A stretch of 64,000 nt of DNA from Ruminococcus_C sp963590855 (GTDB lineage: Bacteria > Bacillota > Clostridia > Oscillospirales > Ruminococcaceae): positions 1 to 64,000 of the forward strand of contig CAVAQT010000015.1 in assembly GCA_963590855.1 (NCBI GenBank). The letters are read 5' to 3'. Positions 1 through 7,862 of this stretch are shown here, piece by piece. Every line of letters starts with the position of its first letter. The stretch's first letter is position 1. The translations under genes and the position numbers were made by a program. Below the pieces are notes generated by a model. The model saw only the letters and a list, made by a program, of their open reading frames with translations, ran no database searches and was not told where the DNA came from.

Positions 1-786
1 GTCACTTACAACATAGTAGTATGTGCCTGCCTTTAATCCCTGAACATCAGTTCTATAAATGCCGCCTGCACCAGTGATTTTCCATGATTGAATATTGTTT
101 TCATCAGCATCTATTAAAGAAAGTTTCCAATAGTTTGAACTGGTGTATTGTTGTGCTGAACGAGTAAATGAAGAGGAAAGTGTCCCGTCTTCATCCAGAA
201 CTACCTTGTAATAATCTACATCATCACGATTGTGTAAATTTCCTTTGGTGTCAGTGTCAAATGTCAGAGAATTTGCTTCTTCTGTCGTATCATTATGCTC
301 TGCTTCGTATACAGTATCAGATGCAGAAGCTGTGACATAGTTTGCAGAGAATGTGTAAGGATCACTGGAGGTATTGCTTCCATTTTCCACTAATACATAA
401 TATGTGTTAGCTTTCAGTCCCTGGACATCAGAATCGAATGTCATTTTCTGACCACCGATTTCATAGGTGTGGAGGTATCTGCCGTAGTTGTCTAACAGAG
501 ACAAATTCCAATAACTTGAAGTATAACTCTGTGCTTTTTCAAAAGAAAAGTGGAACGAGATATTTCCATCTTCGCTCAGTTCGATTTTGTAATAGTCCTT
601 GTCATCATAGTTAGAAATGTTCCCGGTAACTGCCGTATTCACCTCGATCGCCTCAGCGGTCTCGATGGTGTTGTTTTCGTCTGTCTCGCCCTCGGTTTCT
701 GCCGATGCCGGGAGAAATCCCAGACTTCCTGTGCAGAGCAGGCCGGCGGTGAGAAGTGCCAACAGCTTTTTGCTCGATTGCTTCAT
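1..786 (-). CDS. Secreted PPC-type beta-sandwich repeat protein (3' end outside window)
   Basis: This gene runs off the left edge of the window. It starts with ATG at 786, after an AAAGGGG-like ribosome binding site, and stays open for 262 codons to base 1, so only the N-terminal part is seen. Residues 1-29 form a typical signal peptide (Lys-rich start, hydrophobic core, PASA cleavage region). Two tandem modules follow, each opening with an N-x-T-x-E-x-A acidic stretch and a D-x-D-Y-Y-K-(I/V)-x-L core. This is the pattern of bacterial pre-peptidase C-terminal (PPC) beta-sandwich domains. The next gene downstream in the window, at 935-2434, has the same module architecture plus a dockerin, so this one may also end in a dockerin outside the window. 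Its codons are AT-richer than its neighbour's. The exact ligand is unknown. Confidence 0.75.
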   Translation of the reverse strand, partial: MKQSSKKLLALLTAGLLCTGSLGFLPASAETEGETDENNTIETAEAIEVNTAVTGNISNYDDKDYYKIELSEDGNISFHFSFEKAQSYTSSYWNLSLLDNYGRYLHTYEIGGQKMTFDSDVQGLKANTYYVLVENGSNTSSDPYTFSANYVTASASDTVYEAEHNDTTEEANSLTFDTDTKGNLHNRDDVDYYKVVLDEDGTLSSSFTRSAQQYTSSNYWKLSLIDADENNIQSWKITGAGGIYRTDVQGLKAGTYYYVVSD

Positions 787-819
787 TTCACGCAACCCCT
801 TTCTTGTATTTCTGTCTTT

Positions 820-848
820 ATTATAGCATAATTTAAGCGCCGCCGCAA
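820..848 (-). promoter_or_regulatory. Promoter of the edge-truncated PPC protein gene
   Basis: On the minus strand TTGCGG (848-843), a 17-bp spacer and TATAAT (825-820) lie about 35 bases upstream of the ATG at 786. The -10 box is perfect and the -35 box is moderate. Confidence 0.5.
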
Positions 849-934
849 TAATTTATACGCGTTTTTTCTCTTTTTGTTTAAATTGATGATTCAAAAGCGC
901 CGGGATTGCCTTGGTTTTATCTGGAATCGATTTC

Positions 935-2434
935 TTATTGCAGAAGCATTTCCCAGCTGACATCCAGTCCCGCGCCCGTTTTTGCGGCGTAGGTGAGGAT
1001 GTAGGAAGCGTCCATGGCATTGACCGCGCCGTCCTCGTTAACGTCTGCCGCCAGAGCGCCTGCGCCGGTGAGAACGCCCTCGGTGCTGCCTACCGCCTGT
1101 CTCGCAGAGGATACCAGCAGCGCAGAAACGTCCATGGCGTTGACTGCGCCGTCGCTGTTGACATCGCCCTTTTCATAGGTCAGGGTCTCGGCGTGCATGG
1201 TCAGGGTGTACGCCATGTCGCTTGCAGTGGTGGTGCTTGTCACGGCAATGTAAAATGTGCCGCCCCGTGTCAGCGCTGTTTCACTTTCGGTCACGGTGTC
1301 TCCCAGCGCTGCATCCATGGAGAGCGTCGGCTCAGCCGCCAGACTGCCGGAAGCCTCGTCATAGCGGAAGCACTGGATACGCCAGGGCGTGTCGCTTTTG
1401 AGATTCTCCGGAAGCGCGTGCTCCAATGTCAGAGAGAACTGGGCGGCGCTGTCCAGTGTCACCTTGTAATAGTCAGTGTCGCTGTAGGCGGAAAGTCTGC
1501 CGGTGATGGGTGTGTTCGGCTGCATCTCGTCTGCCTGGCTGAGGGAATCGTTTGGTTCACTCTCATAGCTGCCGTCTGTGGGGGTAAAGTCGGCGACAAG
1601 GGTGTACTGCTCCGCACTCGACCAGTTCCCGTTTGTCAGGGCATTTGTCTTGACCTGGATGTAAAACGTGCCGGGGTCAAAGCCCTGTTCCGGGATCGTC
1701 ACTGCGGCAGTGCCCTGCGCCAGACTCGCTTCGCCGATCTGCTCCCGGTCGCCGTTGTAGAGGAAAACGCTCCAGCCCAGATAATAGCTGCTCTGCGTCT
1801 CGTCCCGGAGGGTGACAGAGAGTTTTCCGGGTTGGTTGGTGGTGAAGGTGTAATAGTCCGTGTCCTGATAGCTGCTGAAAACACCCTTGCATGGTGTAGC
1901 CAGTGCAATGGGTGCAGCGGTGTTGAAATTGCCGTTTGGCTCTAACTCATAGGTGCTGTCGCTTTCCCACTGGCTCTTCGGGGTGAAGTTTGCGGTGAGG
2001 GTATAGGTGCTTGCGGGCGGATAGTTCGTGTAGATAGGGGAGAGGGAGAGATAGTACACGCCGGCTGTCCAGCCGTTCGCCGGGAACTGGGTGTTGCTGT
2101 GGACGTTGTCGTCCTGGCTGATCTCAGTGCCGGCGGCATCGTAGAATGTGATGCGGTAGCTGTCCCCGAAGTCCGAGACCCAGTTGGCAGTCACACCAAT
2201 TTGCAGCGCGCCGTCCTCCGGGAGTGTGAGCTTGTAGAAATCTACGTCTCCCTGTGCGGAAATATCTCCGGACACTACGGTGTTCAGCGGCAGCTCTTCT
2301 GCTGCGGCAATGGAGTCGTTTTCGCCGGAAGTTCCGGTGGATTCCGCATCCACGGCGAGGGGAGCGCTCAGACAGCTGATGCAGAGCACTCCGGCAAAAA
2401 TGGCGGCAAATCGTTTTTGCTTGCTTGTTTTCAT
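935..2434 (-). CDS. Secreted PPC-repeat protein with C-terminal type I dockerin
   Basis: The product is a 499-residue exported protein. Residues 1-30 are a signal peptide. Three PPC-like beta-sandwich modules begin near residues 38, 162 and 290, each with an acidic E-x-N-(D/G) opening and a D-x-D-(F/Y)-Y-K/T core. From residue 423 a type I dockerin carries two calcium-binding F-hand repeats (GDVNSDG...NAMDVSALL and ADVNEDG...NAMDASYIL). Dockerins bind cohesins, so the protein is probably attached to a cell-surface or cellulosome-like scaffold. No catalytic domain is visible, which suggests a binding or structural role. The ATG at 2434 follows AGAAAGG. The gene at 1-786 is a paralogue. Confidence 0.85.
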   Translation of the reverse strand: MKTSKQKRFAAIFAGVLCISCLSAPLAVDAESTGTSGENDSIAAAEELPLNTVVSGDISAQGDVDFYKLTLPEDGALQIGVTANWVSDFGDSYRITFYDAAGTEISQDDNVHSNTQFPANGWTAGVYYLSLSPIYTNYPPASTYTLTANFTPKSQWESDSTYELEPNGNFNTAAPIALATPCKGVFSSYQDTDYYTFTTNQPGKLSVTLRDETQSSYYLGWSVFLYNGDREQIGEASLAQGTAAVTIPEQGFDPGTFYIQVKTNALTNGNWSSAEQYTLVADFTPTDGSYESEPNDSLSQADEMQPNTPITGRLSAYSDTDYYKVTLDSAAQFSLTLEHALPENLKSDTPWRIQCFRYDEASGSLAAEPTLSMDAALGDTVTESETALTRGGTFYIAVTSTTTASDMAYTLTMHAETLTYEKGDVNSDGAVNAMDVSALLVSSARQAVGSTEGVLTGAGALAADVNEDGAVNAMDASYILTYAAKTGAGLDVSWEMLLQ

Positions 2435-2484
2435 GTGTGGTATCCTTTCTATGCGTTGCAGATTCTATGGTGATTTCTGCTAAC

Positions 2485-2512
2485 ATTATACCATAGAAAG
2501 GTTAATTCACAA
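2485..2512 (-). promoter_or_regulatory. Promoter of the PPC-dockerin gene
   Basis: Minus-strand TTGTGA (2512-2507), a 16-bp spacer and TATAAT (2490-2485) lie about 50 bases upstream of the start codon at 2434. Confidence 0.55.
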
Positions 2513-2543
2513 CAAATTGTGGCGTTAAATGTTCGTAAAGCGC

Positions 2544-2584
2544 AAAAATACCGCACAACAGAATGTAACTTGTGCGGTATCCTG
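2544..2584 (-). terminator. Rho-independent terminator of the SGNH hydrolase gene
   Basis: An 11-bp perfect stem (ATACCGCACAA pairing with TTGTGCGGTAT) is followed on the minus strand by TTTTTG, just after the stop codon at 2589. The stem shares the ACCGCACAA word with repeats elsewhere in the window. Confidence 0.8.
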
Positions 2585-2588
2585 TGAA

Positions 2589-3638
2589 TTATGATGCTGT
2601 GCCGGAAACAGTTGTTTCTGTGGCTGTGGTCTCGGTCATACGCTGTTCCAGCGCCGGAAATGCCGGCGGAACAGGCATGGTGTCCAGCAGGGGACAGAGT
2701 GCATCCAGCATAGCAGGATAGGCGGCAGTCCCCAGATGCACGCCGTCTCCGGCAGAGTATATTTCAGCCAGACCGCCGGAGGACGGATCGTTTACTACAT
2801 CGTATGCGTCAAAGTAGGCGACGTTCTCTTTGTTCAGCTGCTGTATCGTCTGCGCCAGAGAAGCGTTATACTGCTGAATTTCGGTGTTGCTGGTAAAGTC
2901 TGAAGTGGGCAGAATGGGCGTGATCCCGGCGGCGATGATGTCACTGTCCGGGCAGATGGTCAGAATTTTTTCGATCTCTGCGGCATACTGTGTGGCGTAT
3001 TCCTCTGCACTGAGCAGATTGATATCGTTCATGCCCATGGATAAGTAGATGTAAGGCGGCTGTTTTTCCCGGAGCACCTCCAGAATATCTTTTTCTGTCC
3101 CGCTGTTGTCTGCAAAGGTAAAATCGTGAATGTTGCGAATGGCAACACATCCCTTTGCCAGACCGTTTTCCTCCGGGATAGCGCCGTACAGTGCAAAGCC
3201 GGAGGCGATGGAATCGCCTACCACTGTGATAACCTGCGGATAGACCGTATGGCGCTGCTGCAGCTGTTCCGGCGAGAGCGTTGTTGTGACCGCGGTAGTG
3301 GTGACTGCCGGCGCATTTGCTGCTTGTACATCGGGTTTTCTGCCTTTTGCGGTACAGCGGATCAGCGAGAACAACAGGAACACAATGAGAAAAAACAGCA
3401 GTGCTGCTAGGATCATACGGTCATAGCGAATGTGTCGCTTTTGGACAGATGCCGGAGCATTCTGTGCCGAAACGAGCTGTCTTTTTTGCCGGGCTGGCTG
3501 CTTTTGCAGCAATCCGAGACGGTTCCACAGATTTTTCAATGCTGATATTACACTTGAAAATTGTTTTTTTACAGATTTTATAATTTTTTCCAGCTGCCGG
3601 GAAATATTGTCTGGCAGTCTTTTCTTTTGTATTTTCAT
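2589..3638 (-). CDS. Membrane-anchored SGNH/GDSL hydrolase
   Basis: The product is an esterase-like protein of the SGNH family. The ATG at 3638 is preferred because CAGGGAA lies just upstream; an in-frame GTG at 3695 would add 19 residues with no good ribosome binding site. After a basic cytoplasmic stretch there is one membrane helix (ILAALLFFLIVFLLFSLI), a Thr-rich linker and then the hydrolase domain. Block I is VVGDSIASG with the nucleophile Ser, block III is GMNDIN, and the catalytic Asp/His pair sits in DGVHLG. The enzyme should act outside the cell, possibly deacylating polysaccharide or wall polymers; the substrate cannot be read from sequence. The tail is Thr-rich. A strong terminator follows. 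Confidence 0.8.
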   Translation of the reverse strand: MKIQKKRLPDNISRQLEKIIKSVKKQFSSVISALKNLWNRLGLLQKQPARQKRQLVSAQNAPASVQKRHIRYDRMILAALLFFLIVFLLFSLIRCTAKGRKPDVQAANAPAVTTTAVTTTLSPEQLQQRHTVYPQVITVVGDSIASGFALYGAIPEENGLAKGCVAIRNIHDFTFADNSGTEKDILEVLREKQPPYIYLSMGMNDINLLSAEEYATQYAAEIEKILTICPDSDIIAAGITPILPTSDFTSNTEIQQYNASLAQTIQQLNKENVAYFDAYDVVNDPSSGGLAEIYSAGDGVHLGTAAYPAMLDALCPLLDTMPVPPAFPALEQRMTETTATETTVSGTAS

Positions 3639-3725
3639 TTTTGATTCCCTGCTTTTTCCAATAATCATAGGAGTTTTCCGACATGCCTTTTGCACGTCTG
3701 GTTTTCTAGAAATTGTTTCTGTCTG

Positions 3726-4274
3726 TTACGAAAATAATCCTGCGCCCAGCATTGCCAGTCCCACCAGCCCCATGCCGACGCACAGCAGCGTGATGCCTGC
3801 CACGCTTGCCTTGGATACCACATGGTCGATATAGGCACACTTGGGATTGTCCGGATCATAGACCACAGGCAGCCTGCTGCCGGGCTGCCAGGTCTCCCGT
3901 GCCATTTCCTCCATGCTCCGGGGACGATGCTCCAGCCGGGCGTGAAAGATGTCGTTCTGCACGGCGATGCAGGTTTTCGGGTTGGCATCGTTCCGGGAAA
4001 AAATCGCCGATTTGGAAACGGTTGCCACGCCCTTATAGTGGAGACGGGCAGTGTAGCTTATGCCGTCCACCTGAAATGCCGCCACCGGAGCGATAGACGG
4101 GCCGCCGCTTTGCTCTGGCTGGTAGTGATAGCGTATCACAGTTCCCTCTGTCCGGGCAGAGCAGCGCCGCCGAAGTTTACCTACCTGTCGGAAAAAGGGG
4201 ATGGAGAGCAGGGCAGTGAGGATACCTGCGCCGCCAATGGCAAGGCAGGCGATGAGGTTGGGGGTGAGTGTCAT
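3726..4274 (-). CDS. DUF3592-like membrane protein
   Basis: The product is 182 residues with one hydrophobic helix at each end (near residues 6-26 and 158-180) and a soluble beta-rich domain between them. The ARTEGTVIRYHYQPEQSG opening and the late PVVYDPDNPKCAYID motif are typical of DUF3592 proteins, whose function is unknown. The ATG at 4274 is preceded by AAAAGGAGAG. The gene lies between the SGNH hydrolase gene and a small AT-rich locus on the same strand. A role in envelope homeostasis is only a guess. Confidence 0.65.
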   Translation of the reverse strand: MTLTPNLIACLAIGGAGILTALLSIPFFRQVGKLRRRCSARTEGTVIRYHYQPEQSGGPSIAPVAAFQVDGISYTARLHYKGVATVSKSAIFSRNDANPKTCIAVQNDIFHARLEHRPRSMEEMARETWQPGSRLPVVYDPDNPKCAYIDHVVSKASVAGITLLCVGMGLVGLAMLGAGLFS

Positions 4275-4288
4275 GGTTTCTCTCCTTT

Positions 4289-4448
4289 TTAATAGAGGAT
4301 GTTTTTTTCGATCAGTTGTGTGACAACAGGGCTGTGTTCAGATAAAGTTCCGGTGACAATCTTGAGATAGGTCAAAAGCGCCGAAGCTTCATCTTCATAT
4401 AATGCCAGGGATATTTTTCTTCTAAGAACTGCAAAGTCTGATATTATA
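4289..4448 (-). pseudogene. Possible 3' remnant of a small AT-rich gene
   Basis: After the stop of the 76-residue gene, another frame stays open for about 50 codons (...ALYEDEASALLTYLKIVTG..., ending LIEKNILY, stop at 4289). The composition looks protein-like and AT-rich, but no convincing start codon or ribosome binding site exists. An upstream ATG at 4570 would overlap the confident small gene in another frame. A decayed partner gene is the best guess; a chance open frame is possible. Confidence 0.25.
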
Positions 4449-4679
4449 TCAGATATGAAAAGTATACTTGAGCCAATCCAAAAAATACTGGCATGCTTCT
4501 TCTTCTGTTTCAAACGAATTGAATGAAGTGCGTTTTCCTCGTTCTGAATAGTAAGTATACCATTTCCCATTAGATTCTTCTATGCAATATGTCTCATTTG
4601 GAAGACCACCATTTAGGTCATATGCGCGTTTGTCAATGTTTAACTCATGTAATTTTCTTTCTAACGCTTTTTTTGTCAT
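4449..4679 (-). CDS. Small AT-rich hypothetical protein (76 aa)
   Basis: A 76-residue acidic protein begins 14 bases after the stop of the dipeptidase gene, with GAAGGCGG upstream of its ATG. The sequence contains LNGGLPNETYCIEE, KWYTYYSERG and a C-terminal ETEEEACQYFLDWL helix. This resembles small orphan proteins often found among immunity or accessory genes, but I cannot name a family with certainty. Codons are distinctly AT-rich (TTA, AAA, GAA, AAT) compared with the GC-rich genes on both sides, which points to horizontal acquisition. Confidence 0.6.
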   Translation of the reverse strand: MTKKALERKLHELNIDKRAYDLNGGLPNETYCIEESNGKWYTYYSERGKRTSFNSFETEEEACQYFLDWLKYTFHI

Positions 4680-4692
4680 CTTTATTCCGCCT

Positions 4693-6036
4693 TCATTCCC
4701 CGCAGATTCGCAGAATCGCCGCCGCCATCATCCGGGTGTTCTCCTCCAGCTGTTCCAGCGGCAGGAACTCGTCGTCTCCGTGCATATGGTAATCCCAGCC
4801 CGGGTATTCCATGCCGAATGCCACGCCGCCGGCAATGTCATGCACATAGGTGCCGCCGCCGATGGCGATGCACTCGCCCGGCGTGCCGGTCTGTTCCTCA
4901 TAGACCGCCAGCAGATCTTGTACAAAGGGTGTATCCTTGGGGGTGTGGTGGGGATCGCTCTGGATGCTCGCCTCACACCGGAATCCCTTTGCGGCAAAGG
5001 CAGACTGCACCTGTTCCAGAACTGCCTCCTTGGTGGTGCAGACCGGGAAGCGGATGTCCACACAGCCGGTGAGCACACCGTTTTCCACATGGAGCATGCT
5101 GCAAATGCAGGTGAGTGCGCCGGATTCCGTGTCGGCGCAGGCGATGCCCAATCCGCTGCCGTCGGTGCAGCCGTGGGGGAACAGCTGTGCCAGAGCCCGG
5201 CAGTCTGCAAAGGCACTGTCACTGCCCAGATAGGTCAGCAGTCCGGTGATGGCGTTGTCACCGCTTTCCGGCGTGGAGGCGTGGGCTGCAATGCCCTTGT
5301 AGGCGAGCTTGCCGCCTTGCCGGGTAATTTGACTGCCCGGCTCTGCTGTGCCGCAGAACGACGCAGAAAGGCTCACAGCGGCATCTGCCGGAACAGCGTT
5401 GGGTGCAGTGCCGGCGGAGAACTCGGCGATGGGGTCAGCAGTCTCCTTGGTGAATACCAGCCGGAGCATGCCCTTTTCCAGGTGGATGATGGGGTAGCTG
5501 CCGTCCGGCGTGAACACCAGCGGCGGCATAGTGTGGCGTGCCATGTAGTATTCCAGGTCGGTGGAGCCGTTCTCCTCATTGCAGCCCAGGAGAAACCGGA
5601 CGTTTTTCCGCAGGGGAATGCCGGCTTCCCGGATGGCGCGGAGGGCATACAGCACTGCCACTGCCGGGCCTTTGTCGTCAATGGCGCCTCTGCCGTAGAT
5701 CCTGCCGTCCCGGTTCTCTGCGGTGAACGGGTCGGACTGCCAGTTGGACGGCACTGCCGGGACAACGTCCAGATGGCACAAAATCCCCAGATGCTGGGGC
5801 AGGGAAGCGTCCCAGTCAGCAGCGCCCATGTGGTATTCATAGTTGGTGCAGGTCATGCCCAGTTTTTCCAGCTGGTGCAGCATAAAGTCCAGGGCATCTG
5901 CGGCAGGCTTGCCGTAAGGGTATCCGTCCTGGGGCTGCGGTGCGGCGACACTGGGAAAGCTGATGAGCCGGGACAGCGTCTTTACAGCGTCGTCTTGGTT
6001 GGCGTGAATGTGTTTGATAACTGCTTCGGGCAGCAT
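4693..6036 (-). CDS. M20 family dipeptidase (PepV/Sapep-like)
   Basis: The product is a 447-residue cytoplasmic di-zinc peptidase of family M20, PepV type. Metal and catalytic residues are visible: His88 and Asp90 in CHLDVVPA, Asp120 in GRGAIDDKG, and Glu154/Glu155 in GCNEENGS. Later blocks are the TPDGSYPIIHLEKG strand, HASTPESGDNA of the lid region, IGGGTYVHDI and the metal-binding HGDDEFL near the C-terminus. It should release amino acids from dipeptides during peptide use. The ATG at 6036 follows AGAAGGA; the upstream in-frame ATG at 6075 has no good site. It is the third gene of the operon with ldhA and a membrane protein. Confidence 0.85.
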   Translation of the reverse strand: MLPEAVIKHIHANQDDAVKTLSRLISFPSVAAPQPQDGYPYGKPAADALDFMLHQLEKLGMTCTNYEYHMGAADWDASLPQHLGILCHLDVVPAVPSNWQSDPFTAENRDGRIYGRGAIDDKGPAVAVLYALRAIREAGIPLRKNVRFLLGCNEENGSTDLEYYMARHTMPPLVFTPDGSYPIIHLEKGMLRLVFTKETADPIAEFSAGTAPNAVPADAAVSLSASFCGTAEPGSQITRQGGKLAYKGIAAHASTPESGDNAITGLLTYLGSDSAFADCRALAQLFPHGCTDGSGLGIACADTESGALTCICSMLHVENGVLTGCVDIRFPVCTTKEAVLEQVQSAFAAKGFRCEASIQSDPHHTPKDTPFVQDLLAVYEEQTGTPGECIAIGGGTYVHDIAGGVAFGMEYPGWDYHMHGDDEFLPLEQLEENTRMMAAAILRICGE

Positions 6037-6088
6037 GATGAAATCCTTCTTTCTATATGTAGGGACACGGTGCACCGTGTCCGTCGGG

Positions 6089-7075
6089 TTACTGTACCTG
6101 GTTCAGGATCGTGCCGTCTTTGAAGTATGCGTCCAGATTCTCCAGGGTGACCTGCGCGATGTTGTGCAGCGCTTCGTTGGTGAGAAATGCCTGGTGCGAA
6201 GTCAGCACCACGTTTGGCATGGACACCAGCAGGGAGAGCAGGGTGTCTCGTTTGACTGTGTCAGAGCGGTCTTCAAAGAAAAACGCGGTCTCTTCTTCGT
6301 AAACGTCCAGTCCTGCGCCGGCGATCTTGCCGCTTTTCAGGGCATCCAGCAGCGCTTCGCTCTCCACCAGCATGCCTCGTGAGGTATTCAGCAGATATAC
6401 GCCGTCTTTCATCTGGGCGATGGTGTCGGCGTTGATGAGATGCCGGGACTGTTCTGTCAGCGGACAGTGCAGAGAGACGATATCGCTCTGGCGCAGCAGT
6501 TCCTCCAGGGAGACGTAGGGAAAATCCGCATCCGGCATCGGATAGGGGTCATATGCCACCACATTCATGCCGAATCCGCGGCAGATGCGGATAAAGATCT
6601 GTCCGATCTTTCCTGTGCCGATGACGCCCACCGTTCTGCCGTGGAGGTCGAATCCCACCAGCCCGTTCAGGGAAAAGTTAAAGTCACGGGTGCGGAAGTA
6701 TGCCTTGTGTATCTTGCGGTTCAGGGTCAGCAGCAAGCCCATGGTGAATTCTGCCACGGCATAGGGAGAATAGCCCGGCACACGCACCACGGCGATGCGT
6801 CCGGCGGCAGCGTCCCGGTCTACGTTGTTATAGCCGGCACAGCGCAGGGCGATCATCTCCACGCCGGCCTCGCACAGCCCGTCAATGACGGTCTTGTCCA
6901 GGGTGTCGTTTACAAAGGGAATCACCGCCCGGCAGCCCTGTGCCAGAGAGACGGAGTCCGGGGTCAGCTTATGCTCATAGTATTTGATATGATAGTGCTG
7001 GTTCAACTGGTCGAACCAGATGCGGTCATAGGGCTTGGTATCAAAAAAGGCAATGCGTTCTTTTTTCTCGGACAT
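6089..7075 (-). CDS. ldhA: D-lactate dehydrogenase
   Basis: The product is a 328-residue NAD-dependent D-2-hydroxyacid dehydrogenase, closest in pattern to LdhA-type fermentative D-lactate dehydrogenases. It keeps the ALRCAGYNNVD block, the VPGYSPYAVAE block, the NAD-binding GTGKIG loop at 153-158, and the catalytic Arg233 (NTSRG), Glu262 and His294 (TSHQAFLT). It reduces pyruvate to D-lactate in the cytoplasm and regenerates NAD+ in sugar fermentation. It begins 12 bases after the membrane protein gene and is followed about 50 bases later by the dipeptidase gene. One promoter upstream of the membrane protein gene probably drives all three. Confidence 0.88.
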   Translation of the reverse strand: MSEKKERIAFFDTKPYDRIWFDQLNQHYHIKYYEHKLTPDSVSLAQGCRAVIPFVNDTLDKTVIDGLCEAGVEMIALRCAGYNNVDRDAAAGRIAVVRVPGYSPYAVAEFTMGLLLTLNRKIHKAYFRTRDFNFSLNGLVGFDLHGRTVGVIGTGKIGQIFIRICRGFGMNVVAYDPYPMPDADFPYVSLEELLRQSDIVSLHCPLTEQSRHLINADTIAQMKDGVYLLNTSRGMLVESEALLDALKSGKIAGAGLDVYEEETAFFFEDRSDTVKRDTLLSLLVSMPNVVLTSHQAFLTNEALHNIAQVTLENLDAYFKDGTILNQVQ

Positions 7076-7087
7076 GAATTGCTCCTT

Positions 7088-7660
7088 TCAGGACTCCCGG
7101 TGTGCGCCGGGAGAAATGCGGGGTTTCAGATAGCGGCGGTACAGCACAGGAAAGCTCCCCATGCTGAAATCATAGCAGAAGAACATGACATTGGCGATGC
7201 CCAGCAAGATCCAGCCGCCGTATTTGCCGTAATCGCCCAGGGATTCCAATAGTTCTTTCATGCCCAGGACATAGACGGACACCCAGAAAAATGCCAGGAC
7301 GGCAGCGTTGAATACTGCCAGGCGGAACAGGAAGCCCAGAAGCTTCCACCGAAAGCGTTCCATGAGATGGCGCAGCAGGGGAAAGTAGCCGAAAAAGAAC
7401 AGAAACGCCAGAGAGGCGTCCTTGTTGGGTGTGACGAAAACGGACAGCAGACCCACGGACAAATAGGTGAGAAAGCCCCAGTAGCAGCTCGTCTCTAATG
7501 CCATGATGTAAATGAATGCGCTTGCCAGCATGGGCAGGATCAGATAGAACATTGGAAACACGCCGGTGAGAAACATGCAGGCGATGCACAGTGCAGCGAT
7601 AATACCGCCCAGTGCAATGCGATAGCTGAGAGATTGTGCGGATTCTTTTTTTGAGCGCAT
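7088..7660 (-). CDS. Multi-pass membrane protein of unknown function
   Basis: The product is a 190-residue hydrophobic protein with about five to six membrane helices (for example IALGGIIAALCIACMFLTGV, FLTYLSVGLLSVFVT and LGIANVMFFCYDFS) and a basic C-terminus. The small size and helix pattern recall substrate-binding S components of ECF vitamin transporters, but no diagnostic motif is visible, so I do not assign that role. It is the first gene of an operon with ldhA and the dipeptidase gene. The ATG at 7660 has a CGAGGT-like site upstream. Confidence 0.6.
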   Translation of the reverse strand: MRSKKESAQSLSYRIALGGIIAALCIACMFLTGVFPMFYLILPMLASAFIYIMALETSCYWGFLTYLSVGLLSVFVTPNKDASLAFLFFFGYFPLLRHLMERFRWKLLGFLFRLAVFNAAVLAFFWVSVYVLGMKELLESLGDYGKYGGWILLGIANVMFFCYDFSMGSFPVLYRRYLKPRISPGAHRES

Positions 7661-7701
7661 GATAAAATACCTCGTTTTTTGTGGAATGATTTCTAACTTT
7701 T

Positions 7702-7730
7702 ATCTTACCAGAAAAAACGAGACATGTCAA
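7702..7730 (-). promoter_or_regulatory. Promoter of the membrane protein-ldhA-dipeptidase operon
   Basis: Minus-strand TTGACA (7730-7725), a 17-bp spacer and TAAGAT (7707-7702). It stands back to back with the plus-strand promoter of the MscS gene about 60 bases away. Confidence 0.7.
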
Positions 7731-7791
7731 CCGACAGCCGCATGTATTTGCGGATGCATGTTTAGTATGCCCACTTTTGTGCGGCACTGTC

Positions 7792-7820
7792 TTGACCTTT
7801 TCTGCAAAAAACGGTATAAT
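7792..7820 (+). promoter_or_regulatory. Promoter of the MscS channel gene
   Basis: TTGACC (7792-7797), exactly 17 bases, then TATAAT (7815-7820), about 40 bases upstream of the MscS start codon. Confidence 0.8.
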
Positions 7821-7862
7821 AAGTCGTATATGCGAGGATTCTATCACAGGAGGTATTTTTCT

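Noticed and set aside
911..1945. Long plus-strand open frame opposite the PPC-dockerin gene
   Set aside because: It is antisense to a well supported gene, has no ribosome binding site and a Cys/Arg/His-biased composition.
4582..6123. 513-codon plus-strand frame opposite the dipeptidase gene
   Set aside because: Shadow of an M20 peptidase with all metal ligands.
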